Positions 16,835 through 26,001 of a stretch of 64,000 nucleotides of DNA are shown here, one piece after another (positions within the stretch are counted from its first letter, which is position 1; each line of letters starts with the position of its first letter). Source of the DNA: Verrucomicrobiota bacterium (lineage in GTDB: Bacteria > Verrucomicrobiota > Verrucomicrobiia > Opitutales > Opitutaceae); assembly GCA_023432225.1 (NCBI GenBank), contig JAEYUW010000033.1, forward strand, positions 186,001 through 250,000, written 5' to 3'. The position numbers and the translations under genes are program-made. The notes under the pieces are model-generated. The model was not told where the DNA came from. It was given only the letters and a program-made list of their open reading frames with translations, and did no database searches.

Positions 16835-18676
16835 ATGAATTCCGAGGCCATCTCCGCGATCACCGCCAAAAATCCCGCCCTCAAGGCAGCAAAAGCCAAG
16901 TTGGAGGCGATGGAACCCGGCGCCTATGTGATGCACCGCTCCTGGGGTTTCGGCCAGATCAAGAGCTACGACGACTCCGCCCAGAAGCTTGTTATCGATT
17001 TCAAGGGCAAGAAGGCCCACGCCATGGACCCGGCCTTCTGCATCGGCACCATGGACGTCCTCCCGCCGAAGCACATCCTCGCTCGCAAGGAAACCGAAGC
17101 CGCCAAGATCGCCGAGCTGATCGAAAACGACCCCGTCCAGCTCGTCATCGACACCCTTTCCGCCTACCCGAACAAGGCCTGCTCCGCGATCGAACTCGAA
17201 TCCACGCTCACGCAGGTGCTCGGCGAGGAAAAATTCAAGCGCTGGTTCTCCAACGTTAAGAAACAGCTCATCAAGGACCCGCGCGTCGGCGTCCCGGCGA
17301 AGAAGACCGAAGTCTACATCGTCCGCGAAGAACCCGTTTCCGCCGAGGACGAGATCCTCGAGGCCTTCGGCACCACCCGCTCCGCCCGTCGCCGGATCAC
17401 ACTCGCCGAAGACCTGCTCGCCGCGTCGATCAAGGAAGAGTCCAAGCCCGGCCTGCAGTCCGTCCTCACCGGCCTGACCGAAGCCGTCCGCGACTCCAAT
17501 CAACTCGACGCCGCCGAGCGCCTCTACGGCGCCTTCGTCCGCGACGAACTCGCCCGCATCCTCGGCCACGACAACACCAAGCTGAACCCGCCGCAGGCCG
17601 ACCTCATCAAGGAAGTCCGCGGCCTCAGCGCCATCGCCGAGAAGATCCCGGTCCACTTCCAATCGCGCTTCCTCGACCTCGTGAAGGAAACGCACCCGCT
17701 CGAGTGGCGCGAAATCGTCTTCGCCCTCCTCAAAACCTCGCAGGGCAAGTTCACCACCGAGTGCATCAACTTCCTCGTCGAGAACGGCCAGTCCGACGAA
17801 CTCGCCACGACCCTCGTCCGCTGGAAGACCGAGCAAAACCTCCGCGCGCCGGTGCTGCTCTGGATCATCAAGAACCGCCACTCGAAGAAATTCGCCAAGC
17901 TGCTCAACAACCTCGTCACGCCGCGCCTGCTCTCCGCGATTTTCTTCGCCATCGACTACGAGGCGCTGCAATCCGCCGGCACGCGCCGCATCCCCCTGGC
18001 CGAGGCCCTGAGCGACGATCCGGAGCTCATCTCCGACCTCCTCGCCACCGCCGACACCGAGACGGCCCGCGACCTCGCGAACACCCTTCTCCTCAATCAA
18101 GGCTTCGAGGAACTCACCAAGAAGTCGCTCCTCGCGCGCTTCATCAAGCTGTTCCCCTCGCTCCAGGCGCTCGTCGCCGGCGACGCCGAGGCGAAGGACG
18201 AGCAACTCATCGTCTCGCGCCCGAGCTACGAGAAAAAGCGCGTCGAATACGAGGAAATCGTCTCCAAGCGCATCCCGGACAACTCCAAGGCCATCGCCGC
18301 CGCCCGCGAGCACGGCGACCTTCGCGAGAACTCCGAGTTCAAGATGGCGAAGCAGGACCAGTCCGTGCTCATGGCGCAAAAAGCGCAGCTCGAGCGTGAC
18401 CTCGCCCGCGCGCGCATCTCCGACTTCGCTGACGCGACCACCGATCAGGTTTCCGTCGGCACGATCGTCGACCTCCGCGACGTCACCAACGGCAAAGCCG
18501 TCCGCTACACCGTGGCCGGCGCGTGGGACTCCGATCCGGAGAATCACGTCATCGCCTACAAGACCCCGCTCGGCCAGGCCCTCCTCGGCCGCAAGGTCGG
18601 TGAGCACGTGAAGCTCAAGATCGCCGGCGTGCAGCACGAGTATCAGCTCGCCGGCATCACGCGCTACGGCGCCTGA
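16835..18676 (+). CDS. greA: Transcription elongation factor GreA with ~450-residue N-terminal extension
   Basis: 613 residues against about 158 for E. coli GreA. The C-terminal ~155 residues are a complete GreA/GreB: coiled-coil with tip EHGDLRENSEF (catalytic acidic residues Asp495 and Glu498) and the globular C-terminal domain (VSVGTIVDLRDV, then a GQALLGRKVGEHV motif). GreA enters the RNA polymerase secondary channel and stimulates transcript cleavage in backtracked complexes. The N-terminal part begins with a small beta unit (HRSWGFGQIKSYDD) and continues as helical repeats. Long GreA forms are known in other PVC bacteria such as Chlamydia. The role of the extension is unknown. Confidence 0.9.
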   Translation: MNSEAISAITAKNPALKAAKAKLEAMEPGAYVMHRSWGFGQIKSYDDSAQKLVIDFKGKKAHAMDPAFCIGTMDVLPPKHILARKETEAAKIAELIENDPVQLVIDTLSAYPNKACSAIELESTLTQVLGEEKFKRWFSNVKKQLIKDPRVGVPAKKTEVYIVREEPVSAEDEILEAFGTTRSARRRITLAEDLLAASIKEESKPGLQSVLTGLTEAVRDSNQLDAAERLYGAFVRDELARILGHDNTKLNPPQADLIKEVRGLSAIAEKIPVHFQSRFLDLVKETHPLEWREIVFALLKTSQGKFTTECINFLVENGQSDELATTLVRWKTEQNLRAPVLLWIIKNRHSKKFAKLLNNLVTPRLLSAIFFAIDYEALQSAGTRRIPLAEALSDDPELISDLLATADTETARDLANTLLLNQGFEELTKKSLLARFIKLFPSLQALVAGDAEAKDEQLIVSRPSYEKKRVEYEEIVSKRIPDNSKAIAAAREHGDLRENSEFKMAKQDQSVLMAQKAQLERDLARARISDFADATTDQVSVGTIVDLRDVTNGKAVRYTVAGAWDSDPENHVIAYKTPLGQALLGRKVGEHVKLKIAGVQHEYQLAGITRYGA

Positions 18677-18688
18677 CCGCCGCGCAAT

Positions 18689-18714
18689 TCCTGTAGCGGC
18701 GGTCTATGACCGCC
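18689..18714 (+). repeat. Family B single unit
   Basis: One unpaired copy of GTAGCGGCGGTCTATGACCG plus CC, right after greA. It is the same unit as the pairs at 7915 and 29749. Confidence 0.85.
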
Positions 18715-18723
18715 GAAAAGCTC

Positions 18724-18754
18724 CGGCCGCGACACCTGTCGCGGCCGTTTCATT
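18724..18754 (+). terminator. Hairpin, probable greA terminator
   Basis: CGGCCGCGACA (18724-18734) and its perfect complement (18737-18747) form an 11-bp stem with a 2-nt gap, followed by TTTCATTT. It lies 47 bp after the greA stop. The T-tract is imperfect, so a repeat origin is also possible. Confidence 0.55.
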
Positions 18755-18771
18755 TGGCTCGCTTTCCTCGT

Positions 18772-18854
18772 GTAGCGGAAGCCGTGAGGCTTTCGCTGGC
18801 GCGAGCGCGGCGAAACACTTCTTCGCGCGGCGAAATTCTGACGAATTCCGCTAC
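18772..18854. repeat. Family A bipartite REP-like element, copy 2
   Basis: 83 bp with the same two end sequences as copy 1 (GTAGCGGAAGCCGTGAGG and complement of GTAGCGGAATTCGTCAGA) but with a longer centre containing further GCGCGGCGAA-like sequence. The gap 18677-18993 holds this element, a family B unit, a hairpin and the terminator of the facing transporter, and no gene. Confidence 0.85.
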
Positions 18855-18942
18855 AGACCGACGTGAGCCACGTCGAATCGCAGCCGCGTGGGAGCGCAGC
18901 GACAACGTGGCCATCCGGTCGCGGCTACGTTTCTCTCCCGGC

Positions 18943-18971
18943 ACAAAAAAGGCCGGGCGCGAAGCCCGGCC
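18943..18971 (-). terminator. Intrinsic terminator of the OPT transporter gene
   Basis: Read on the minus strand: GGCCGGGC, a 5-nt loop, GCCCGGCC, then TTTTTT. It lies 23 bp beyond the stop codon of the transporter and has a strong stem and T-run. Confidence 0.9.
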
Positions 18972-18993
18972 TGAATTCATTGACCGCACCGCC

Positions 18994-21285
18994 TCACTTC
19001 TTCGGTCGCAGCACTTTCTCGCGCGCCACGAGATAGAGGAACACGCAGATCGCTGCGAACGGCAGCAGCGCCAACAGATCGGCATACGCGCCGCCGTAGA
19101 ACGGATTGTTCGCCACCGACCACTGCGTCACCGCGTGATCGAAGTTCACCGTCACGCCCGCGAGGAACGCGATCACGATGCCCGCAATCGCACCGCCCGC
19201 GATGTAACCCGAGGCGAGCAACACACCGGGGCTCTTGTCGCTCTCGGCCGTAAACTGCTCCTCCGTCATCGTCGCGTAAGGCGCCTTCGAGCGCACGCGG
19301 CGATCCACCAGCCAGCGAATCAAACCACCGACGAAGATCGGTGTCGACGCCGCCAGCGGAATGTAGACGCCGACCGCAAACGCCAGCGCCGGCACAAAAC
19401 TCATCTGCAGCACCAGCGCGATCATCGCACCGAGCAACACCAGCGCCCACGGCAACTGTTGGTCGAGAATGCCCTTGATGATGTAGGAAACCAGCCGCGC
19501 CTGCGGCGCCGCGAATTTCACGACCTTCGTGCCATCCGGCCGCTCGGCATACGCGCCGTTGATGCCGGGATCGACGAACCACACCGCGCGGCCTTCGTCG
19601 TTCACGAAATACTTGCCCGCCGGACCGCCCACGGCGTCGTCCTTGTGCCACACGCGGTATTGCGTCGCGTCGCTCGTCGCCTGCGGGCCGCGCAAGCCTT
19701 CGCGTTCCGCGTCCGCCGGGATCGCCGGCGCATGCAGTCCCGCCGGCGCCACCTTCTCGATCGGCACATAGACGGTCGCGGAATCATTCAAGCGCAGCAG
19801 AATCGGCCCGAGCAACAGCGCCGAAACGAAGGCACCGATCAGAATCGCGATCTGCTGCAACCGCGGCGTGCCGCCGACGAGAAAGCCCGTTTTCAAATCC
19901 TGCGACGTGGTGCCGCCGTTCGAAGCCGCGATGCACACGATCGCACCGACCGACAGCGCCGTCACGTAATACGCCGGCGTGTTCCAGCCGATGAGGAGGA
20001 AGATCAGGCACACGAACAGCAACGTCGCCACCGTCATACCCGAGATCGGATTCGACGAAGAACCGATCTCGCCCGTGAGCCGCGACGACACCGTCACGAA
20101 GAGGAAGCCGAACAGCACGATCAGGATCGCACCGAGCAGATTCATCTGCAGCGGCCGCGCCAGCACGATGAGCGCGAGCAACACCACGATACCGATGCCG
20201 ATCACTTTCGGCGACAAGTCGCGCTCCGTGCGCGGCACGCTGTCGCCGCTGGTCTTCTCACCTCGCGCCGAACGCACATCACGCACGCCGGCCACAAAGC
20301 TGTGCCAGATCGTCGGCAGTGCATTGAACAAGCTGATCAACCCGCCCGCCGTCACCGCACCGGCGCCGATGTAAAGAATGTAGGCGCGCCGGATGTCGTA
20401 AGGATCCATGTCCGCAATCGGCATCGTGCCGGGCGCGATCGGCGTCGGCACGCCGTCACCGAAAAACTTGATCAGCGGAATCAACACGAGGAACGACAGC
20501 ACGCCGCCGCCGCACATGATCGCCGCCACGCGCGGCCCGATCACGTAGCCGACACCGACCAGCTCCGGCGAAATCTCCGCGCCGACCGAACCGCCCTTGA
20601 GCGGCGCGCCGAAAACTTTTTCCGGGATGTCCTTCCAGCCCTTGAACGCCGCCATGAGCGTCTTGTAGACGAGGCCGACGAAGAAGCCGGCGAACACCAC
20701 CTTCGCGCCCGGCGACTTGCCCAAACCCGCCGCCTCCGCCGCGGCCATTTCCGCGCGCGCGCTCGGCGAAGCGGCCGCGCGCGACGCGTCATCGACACCG
20801 GCCTTCAACACCGCGGCGCACGCCGTGCCCTCGGGATATTTCAGCACGCCGTGCTCCTTCACGATCAGCGCGCGTCGCAACGGCACCATCATCAGAATGC
20901 CGAGCAAACCACCGAGAATCGCCACCAGCATCACGCGCGTCAGCTCGAGATCGAAGCCGAGAATCATGATCGCCGGCATCGTCGCACCGATGCCGAACGC
21001 CAGCGACTCGCCCGCCGAGCCGGCAGTCTGCGCGATGTTGTGCTCGAGGATCGTCGCGTCGCGCACGCCGAACTTCGACAGACCGCGCCAAAGCGTCAGC
21101 GAGATGACCGCCACCGGAATCGATGCGCTGACGGTCAGACCCACCTTCAACACAAGGTAGAGCGACGACGCGCCAAACACGACACCGAGCACCGCGCCGG
21201 TGATGATCGCGCGGGCGGTGAATTCAGGCAGCTGCGCTGACGCGGGAATGAACGGCTCAAACTTCGGCGAGTTATTTTGCGACAT
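18994..21285 (-). CDS. OPT family oligopeptide transporter
   Basis: 763 residues with about 16 membrane segments. The N-terminus FTARAIITGAVLGVVFGASS is the OPT start region, followed by LYLVLKVGLTVSASIPVAVI and the conserved NIAQTAGSAGESLAFGIG. A hydrophilic insertion of roughly 110 residues (about 490-600) precedes the last membrane segments, as in other bacterial OPT proteins. The family imports di- to oligopeptides or metal chelates using the proton gradient; substrate here not determinable. ATG 21285 begins directly before the conserved N-terminus. A strong terminator follows. No peptidase in the same operon, although an M13 peptidase gene lies upstream in the same orientation. Confidence 0.9.
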   Translation of the reverse strand: MSQNNSPKFEPFIPASAQLPEFTARAIITGAVLGVVFGASSLYLVLKVGLTVSASIPVAVISLTLWRGLSKFGVRDATILEHNIAQTAGSAGESLAFGIGATMPAIMILGFDLELTRVMLVAILGGLLGILMMVPLRRALIVKEHGVLKYPEGTACAAVLKAGVDDASRAAASPSARAEMAAAEAAGLGKSPGAKVVFAGFFVGLVYKTLMAAFKGWKDIPEKVFGAPLKGGSVGAEISPELVGVGYVIGPRVAAIMCGGGVLSFLVLIPLIKFFGDGVPTPIAPGTMPIADMDPYDIRRAYILYIGAGAVTAGGLISLFNALPTIWHSFVAGVRDVRSARGEKTSGDSVPRTERDLSPKVIGIGIVVLLALIVLARPLQMNLLGAILIVLFGFLFVTVSSRLTGEIGSSSNPISGMTVATLLFVCLIFLLIGWNTPAYYVTALSVGAIVCIAASNGGTTSQDLKTGFLVGGTPRLQQIAILIGAFVSALLLGPILLRLNDSATVYVPIEKVAPAGLHAPAIPADAEREGLRGPQATSDATQYRVWHKDDAVGGPAGKYFVNDEGRAVWFVDPGINGAYAERPDGTKVVKFAAPQARLVSYIIKGILDQQLPWALVLLGAMIALVLQMSFVPALAFAVGVYIPLAASTPIFVGGLIRWLVDRRVRSKAPYATMTEEQFTAESDKSPGVLLASGYIAGGAIAGIVIAFLAGVTVNFDHAVTQWSVANNPFYGGAYADLLALLPFAAICVFLYLVAREKVLRPKK

Positions 21286-21377
21286 GAGGGTAAAAAACGG
21301 CCGCGAGCCTGCGCACGGCGCCGCGCACGCGCAACTGCGGAGTTCCCGTGGAGCCGCAATCTGCGCCACACGCGCGC

Positions 21378-21404
21378 AAAAAGGCGCCGCCAGATGGCGG
21401 CGCC
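21378..21404 (-). terminator. Intrinsic terminator of the M13 peptidase gene
   Basis: On the minus strand GGCGCCGCC-ATCT-GGCGGCGCC forms a perfect 9-bp stem followed by TTTTT, about 50 bp beyond the peptidase stop codon. Confidence 0.92.
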
Positions 21405-21451
21405 AAGTTGAAGGCGCGAAGCTTAATCGCGCGCCGGCCAGCGCCGGTCGC

Positions 21452-23482
21452 TCACCAGATCGTCACCCGCGCGTCGCCCGAGCGGCGCATCGGCGCACCC
21501 TCGGGCACTTCGAACGCGTTCCAGAATTCCTCGAGATTCGAGAGCGGGCCATTCACGCGCCAGTTGCCGGGCGAGTGCGGGTCGACGTTCACGCGGCGGC
21601 GCTGTTCCTCGGGACGCTGGAGGTCGCGCCAGACGTTCGCGTAGCTGAGGAAGAATCGCTGTTCGGGCGTCCAGCCGTCGATCTGCGCGCGAGGTTTGCC
21701 TTCGAGCGCTTTCTGCAGCGCGGCGAAGGCGACCTTGATGCCGCCGAGGTCGGCGATGTTCTCACCCTGCGTCAGTTCGCCTTTCAGGTGCAGCGTGCCG
21801 TCGAGCACGGTGTAGTCGTTGAACTGCTCGACGACCTTCGCCGCGCGTTTGTTGAACTCCTCGCCGGACTCCTTGGACCACCAGTCGACGAGATTGCCCG
21901 CGTAGTCGAAGCGCCGGCCGGAATCGTCGAAGCCGTGCGTCATCTCGTGACCGATCACGGTGCCGATGCCACCGTAGTTGGAAGCGTCATCGGCCTTCGG
22001 ATCGAAGAACGGCGGCTGGAGAATGCCGGCCGGGAACGTGATGGAGTTGGCGAGCGGGCTGTAAGACGCGTTCACGGTCGGCGGCGTCATGCCCCACTCC
22101 GTCTTGTCGGTCGGCTGGCCGAGACGCGCGATGTTGCGCTTCTGCTCATACTGCGCGATGCGCAGCTGGTTGAGCACGTAGGGGCCGCGGTCGAGCTGCA
22201 GCGCGCTGTAGTCCTGCCATTTGTCGGGATAGCCCATTTTGACCGAGAACGCGGCGAGTTTCGCCAGCGCCTTTTCCTTCGTCGGCGCGTCCATCCACTC
22301 GAGCGCGCGGATGCGGTCGCCGAGCGCGGCGCGCAGGTCCTCGACGAGCTTCAACACGCGGGTCTTCGCCTCGGGCGGGAAATACTCGGCGACATAAAGC
22401 TGGCCAAGGGCTTCGCCCAGACCGTTGTCGGTCGCGGTGACGATGCGGCGCCAGCGCGGCTTCCGCTCCTTCACGCCGGCGATGACGCCGCTGTAGAAGT
22501 TAAAACTCTCCTCCTCGAACGCCGTGCCGAGCGAGCCGGCGAACTGCGACAGCACGCGCCAACGCAAGTAAGCCTGCCAGTCGGCGGCGGGCGCTTCGTT
22601 CACGAGCTTCGCGAAGCCGGCGAAGAATTTCGGGTGCGCCAGATTCAACTCCTGGAATTCCCCGAGCCCGACCGCTTTGAAATAGCCGTCCCAATCGAGG
22701 CCCGGCGCCTTCGTCGCGAGGTCCGCGACGGCGATCTTGCTATAACTCGCATACGGATTACGCAGCGTCGCACGCGGGAGTGAGACCTCGGCGAGCGCGG
22801 TCTCAATGCGCATCGCGCCCGCGGCGCCAGCCTGCGTCGCGGCAGCATCCCAGCCGGAGAGCTCGAGCATCTTCGCGATGTGCGCGAGGTATTGCGCGCG
22901 AATCTTCACCGAGCGCTCGTCGGTGTTGAAATAATAGTCGCGGTCCGCATCGCGTCCGCCTCCCGGCAGGCCGAGGCCGGCCTGGCGCATCTGGAAAATC
23001 TGCGTGTTGCTGTCCTTCGCATCGGGGCCGACACCCGCGCCGAAACCGACGCGGATCCCCTGCGCATGGAGGTAACCCATCACCGCAAAAATTTCCGCCG
23101 GCGACTTCGCGGCGGCGATGCGGTCGAGCTGCGGCTGGAGCGGCGTGATGCCGGCCGCGTTGATCGCGGCCTCGTCCATGCCGCTCGCGTAGAAATCGCC
23201 GACAAGTTGCTCGATCGCCGTGCCGGACTTGCCCTTGGCCGCCGCGCGCTCGGCGATCTGGTGCAGCGCCTCCATGTTGCGCTCGGCCAGAATCGTGAAC
23301 GTATGCCAGCGCGCCTGATCGGCGGGGATCGCGGTGTTCTTCAGCCACGTGCCGTTGACGAACCGGTAGAAGTCGTCTTGCGGCTTCACGGTGCGGTCGA
23401 AGTTCGCGGGATTGATTTCCGCGCGCGCCGCGATCGGGAGCGCGCACACCGACAAAAGCAGGAGGAATTTCAGAAAACGCAT
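21452..23482 (-). CDS. M13 family (neprilysin/PepO-like) zinc metallopeptidase, exported
   Basis: 676 residues with a signal peptide (MRFLKFLLLLSVCALPIAAR). The mature N-terminus FDRTVKPQDDFYRFVNGTWL is typical of M13 peptidases. The zinc site is complete: GHEMTHGFDD supplies His512, Glu513 and His516, and ENIADLGG supplies Glu574 and Asp578. The substrate-binding NASYSPLANSITFPAG (NAxY motif) is also present. The family cleaves peptides of limited length in the periplasm or outside the cell. ATG 23482 starts the signal peptide. Monocistronic, with a terminator downstream and a palindromic repeat upstream. Confidence 0.96.
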   Translation of the reverse strand: MRFLKFLLLLSVCALPIAARAEINPANFDRTVKPQDDFYRFVNGTWLKNTAIPADQARWHTFTILAERNMEALHQIAERAAAKGKSGTAIEQLVGDFYASGMDEAAINAAGITPLQPQLDRIAAAKSPAEIFAVMGYLHAQGIRVGFGAGVGPDAKDSNTQIFQMRQAGLGLPGGGRDADRDYYFNTDERSVKIRAQYLAHIAKMLELSGWDAAATQAGAAGAMRIETALAEVSLPRATLRNPYASYSKIAVADLATKAPGLDWDGYFKAVGLGEFQELNLAHPKFFAGFAKLVNEAPAADWQAYLRWRVLSQFAGSLGTAFEEESFNFYSGVIAGVKERKPRWRRIVTATDNGLGEALGQLYVAEYFPPEAKTRVLKLVEDLRAALGDRIRALEWMDAPTKEKALAKLAAFSVKMGYPDKWQDYSALQLDRGPYVLNQLRIAQYEQKRNIARLGQPTDKTEWGMTPPTVNASYSPLANSITFPAGILQPPFFDPKADDASNYGGIGTVIGHEMTHGFDDSGRRFDYAGNLVDWWSKESGEEFNKRAAKVVEQFNDYTVLDGTLHLKGELTQGENIADLGGIKVAFAALQKALEGKPRAQIDGWTPEQRFFLSYANVWRDLQRPEEQRRRVNVDPHSPGNWRVNGPLSNLEEFWNAFEVPEGAPMRRSGDARVTIW

Positions 23483-23579
23483 GGGCGGACACTCGCCCGC
23501 CTCGCCCGGCGGCGCAACGTGGAATCGATCCACGCGGCGCTGCGAGAGACGAGAGCGCGAGCCTCACGCAGGATGATTT

Positions 23580-23652
23580 GGAGGCGGGGCCATCAGCCCC
23601 GCGAGGCATACGCAACGATGCCCGAAACCGCGGGGCTGATGGCCCCGCCTCC
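23580..23652. repeat. Family E long inverted repeat (GGAGGCGGGGCCATCAGCCC)
   Basis: A perfect 24-nt inverted repeat (23580-23603 and 23629-23652) in which each arm is itself a palindrome, CGGGGC-CATCA-GCCCCG, behind a GGAG head. It occupies most of the gap between panE and the M13 gene. A related single hairpin lies at 54900. Confidence 0.85.
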
Positions 23653-23668
23653 ATTCCGAAAACCAGCC

Positions 23669-24625
23669 TCAGCGCTTCCGCTTCGCCCCCTTGCGCGCGG
23701 CGAGGCGATGCCGGATCAGCCAATAAAGCATTTCCATGCGCGGCACCGCCGCGCCGACGGACTTCGCACGGCGCACGGGCTCGCCCCAGATTTCCTCCAA
23801 CTCGAGCTCCTTGCCGTCCTCAAAGTCGATCAGGCTCGACGGCCGGTAGCCGCCCATTTTCGCCGTGCGCTCGAACTGCAGGTCGACGAACGACCGCGGA
23901 ATCTCGTGGCCAAATTTCCCCGCCGCCTCGACGACCTCTTCCATGATGCGGCGAGCGAGCGTCCGCAGACCGTCATCGGCCATGATGACGTCCGTCGTCA
24001 CGCCGCCGGCCGCGATGGCGAGACCGTTGAACGGCACGTTCCAGACGAGTTTGCGCCAGCGCATCTCCTCGAGGTTGTCCTGCGCTTCGCATTTCACGCC
24101 GGCTTTGCTGAACATCGACGCCACCGCGTGCGTGCGCTCACCGGCGGGTTTGCCGAACTTGCCGATCGTCATCACGCCCGGGAAGCGGCATGCCACCACG
24201 CCCGGCGCAGTGCGCTCGCACGCGATGTAGCACAGCGCCCCGATCACGCGATCCGGCCCCGCCACCTCGGCCACCGGCTCCTCGACGCCGAGGCCGTTTT
24301 GCAACGTGAGCACGAGCGTCGCGGGTCCGAGCAGCGGCGGCAGGAGTTTTTTCAACTCGTCGTTCGACGTCGCCTTCAGCGCGACAATCACGAGATCGCA
24401 CGCGCCGATTTCGTCGGTGGAGCCATAGACCTGGACTTTTTTCAGGTGAAATTTTTCTGTCGTCGTCTTGATGCGCAATCCGCGCGCGAGCATCGCCGCG
24501 CGACCGGTTCGCACCAGGAAATGCACGTCATGTCCGGCGCGGGCCAGGTAAGCGCCGTAATACGTGCCGAGAGCACCAGTGCCGACGATCGCGATGCGGG
24601 GTTTCGAGGGGAAAGGGGTGTTCAC
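23669..24625 (-). CDS. panE: 2-dehydropantoate 2-reductase family protein
   Basis: 318 residues. N-terminal NADP-binding fold with IAIVGTGALGTYYGAYLARA (GxGxxG), conserved TLQNGLGVEE, and the C-terminal ApbA_C helical domain with KLVWNVPFNGLA (the catalytic lysine region) and PSSLIDFEDGKELELE. The enzyme reduces ketopantoate to pantoate with NADPH, the step before pantothenate synthetase, whose gene panC lies 396 bp upstream in the same direction. GTG 24625 gives the normal N-terminus. Members of this family with other 2-ketoacid substrates exist, so specificity is inferred from the panC neighbour. Confidence 0.85.
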   Translation of the reverse strand: MNTPFPSKPRIAIVGTGALGTYYGAYLARAGHDVHFLVRTGRAAMLARGLRIKTTTEKFHLKKVQVYGSTDEIGACDLVIVALKATSNDELKKLLPPLLGPATLVLTLQNGLGVEEPVAEVAGPDRVIGALCYIACERTAPGVVACRFPGVMTIGKFGKPAGERTHAVASMFSKAGVKCEAQDNLEEMRWRKLVWNVPFNGLAIAAGGVTTDVIMADDGLRTLARRIMEEVVEAAGKFGHEIPRSFVDLQFERTAKMGGYRPSSLIDFEDGKELELEEIWGEPVRRAKSVGAAVPRMEMLYWLIRHRLAARKGAKRKR

Positions 24626-25021
24626 GAGCGCAAAACACACCGACGCCGGAGAAAACTCAACTCCGCACTCCACGCGGCGTGCGCGGATTTCCTCACATTG
24701 ACGCGAGCCTCGTCTGCCCGAGGGCGGCAATCCCTGCCTTGGACATCATCCGGGCGCCGCGTCTTCCCGTTTCCCCGATGCTTCAGGCCGGGATCGCAGT
24801 AGGGCCGAACAGCCCATTTTTCCCGCACGCGCTCCAGCGATATGCGCGCCACCAGTGCTTTAGCTGCCTGGGGAAAAACCGAGCGCGCGAGGCCGCTTCG
24901 GCCGGGCTGCGCCGCATGCGCCGCTGAGGACGGGCCGTCGAAGGCACGCTCTCGGCGCTGTGCGCTACCTCGATGAGCACACTACCGACAACTTATTCAC
25001 AGCCTTTTCCGGGCCGCGTTT
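24626..25021. other. 396-bp spacer with no recognisable gene
   Basis: The gap between panE and panC has only short frames on both strands that match nothing I know and lack convincing starts. A DnaA-box-like TTATTCACA occurs once near 24992, which is not meaningful alone. No strong hairpin with a T-run and no RNA family signature was found. Transcription of panE probably starts within it. Confidence 0.4.
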
Positions 25022-25864
25022 TCAGAGCGGAATGTTGTCGGTGAGGCGCACCTCATCGACCCAGAACGCCACCGCCATCAGCGACACGCCCGGCACGACT
25101 TCGCGCATCGGCTCCATCGTCTCGCGGTGCACGACCGCAATGTAAATGACGCGCAGGCGACGCTTCGCCGACATGATGTGCGTGGCCTCCGCCACCACGC
25201 GGTCCGCACTGCGCACGCCGGCATCGACCATTTCCTTCGCCCGGGTCAGCGCCCGGAAAACCGCGAGGGCCTCGTCGCGCTGATTGGGCGTCAGGTAGGT
25301 GTTGCGCGCGCTGACCGCCAGCCCGTCGGCATCGCGCACCGTCGGCGCCGTGAGAATCTCCACCGGCAGCCCAAGATCGGCCAGCGTCTTGCGCACCACC
25401 GCGATCTGCTGAAAATCCTTCTCCCCCATCACCAGGGTGTGCGGCTGCACGACGTTGAGCAGCTTCAGCCAGCACGTGAGCACGCCTTTGAACAACACCG
25501 GTCGCGAGATGCCGCACAGCGGCTTGCTCACCCGGTCCTCGAGGATGGTCGTCGAGAAATGCTTGGGAAACATCTCCTCGGTCGCCGGCGCGAAAAACAC
25601 CTCCGCGCCCTCGCGCTCGCACAGCGCGGCATCGGCGGCGGCGTTGCGCGGATACTTGGCCAGATCCTCGCTCGCGCCAAACTGCAGCGGATTCACGAAC
25701 ACCGACACGACGACCGCATAGCCGCGCTCGCGCGCGAGCCGGATGAGGCTGACGTGTCCGGCGTGCAACGCGCCGAGCGTGGGAATGAGCGCAAGCTGGC
25801 GCCCCGAGGCGCGCAACTCCGCGGCGCTGGCCCGCATCGCCGTGAGAGAGTCGATTTTTTGCAT
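25022..25864 (-). CDS. panC: Pantoate-beta-alanine ligase (pantothenate synthetase)
   Basis: 280 residues, normal length. Joins pantoate and beta-alanine using ATP via pantoyl-adenylate. Signatures: LIPTLGALHAGHVSLIRLAR (HxGH of the nucleotidyltransferase fold), VSVFVNPLQFGASEDLAKYP, MGEKDFQQIAVVRK and GLAVSARNTYL. The usual A-S-R-P-G-H-F segment reads GISRPVLFKG, so two normally conserved residues (Gly-His) are Val-Leu; the remaining active-site motifs are intact. The C-terminus DNIPL is typical. ATG 25864 gives the standard N-terminus. Confidence 0.94.
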   Translation of the reverse strand: MQKIDSLTAMRASAAELRASGRQLALIPTLGALHAGHVSLIRLARERGYAVVVSVFVNPLQFGASEDLAKYPRNAAADAALCEREGAEVFFAPATEEMFPKHFSTTILEDRVSKPLCGISRPVLFKGVLTCWLKLLNVVQPHTLVMGEKDFQQIAVVRKTLADLGLPVEILTAPTVRDADGLAVSARNTYLTPNQRDEALAVFRALTRAKEMVDAGVRSADRVVAEATHIMSAKRRLRVIYIAVVHRETMEPMREVVPGVSLMAVAFWVDEVRLTDNIPL

Positions 25865-26001
25865 GACCGGGAAGTGACTTGAACTAACCCGGAGCGAGAC
25901 GCTTTATCAAGCCTCCTCGCCTCGATCCACCGACGACGAGCCCCGCCGTAGCACCCTGAAGCGACGGTGGATGCGCCTGAAATTTCACCCGCCCTTTACG
26001 C

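Noticed and set aside
18706..21240. An 844-codon plus-strand open frame opposite the OPT transporter
   Set aside because: It encodes an Arg/His/Asp-rich low-complexity product caused by high GC at third positions of the true minus-strand gene.
24622..24980. Small minus-strand frames in the panE-panC spacer
   Set aside because: Arg-rich, no recognised motif, and starts are poor; not enough to support a gene.
24985..25005. Single DnaA-box-like TTATTCACA
   Set aside because: One isolated near-match without a cluster, dnaA/dnaN or AT-rich unwinding element is expected by chance.
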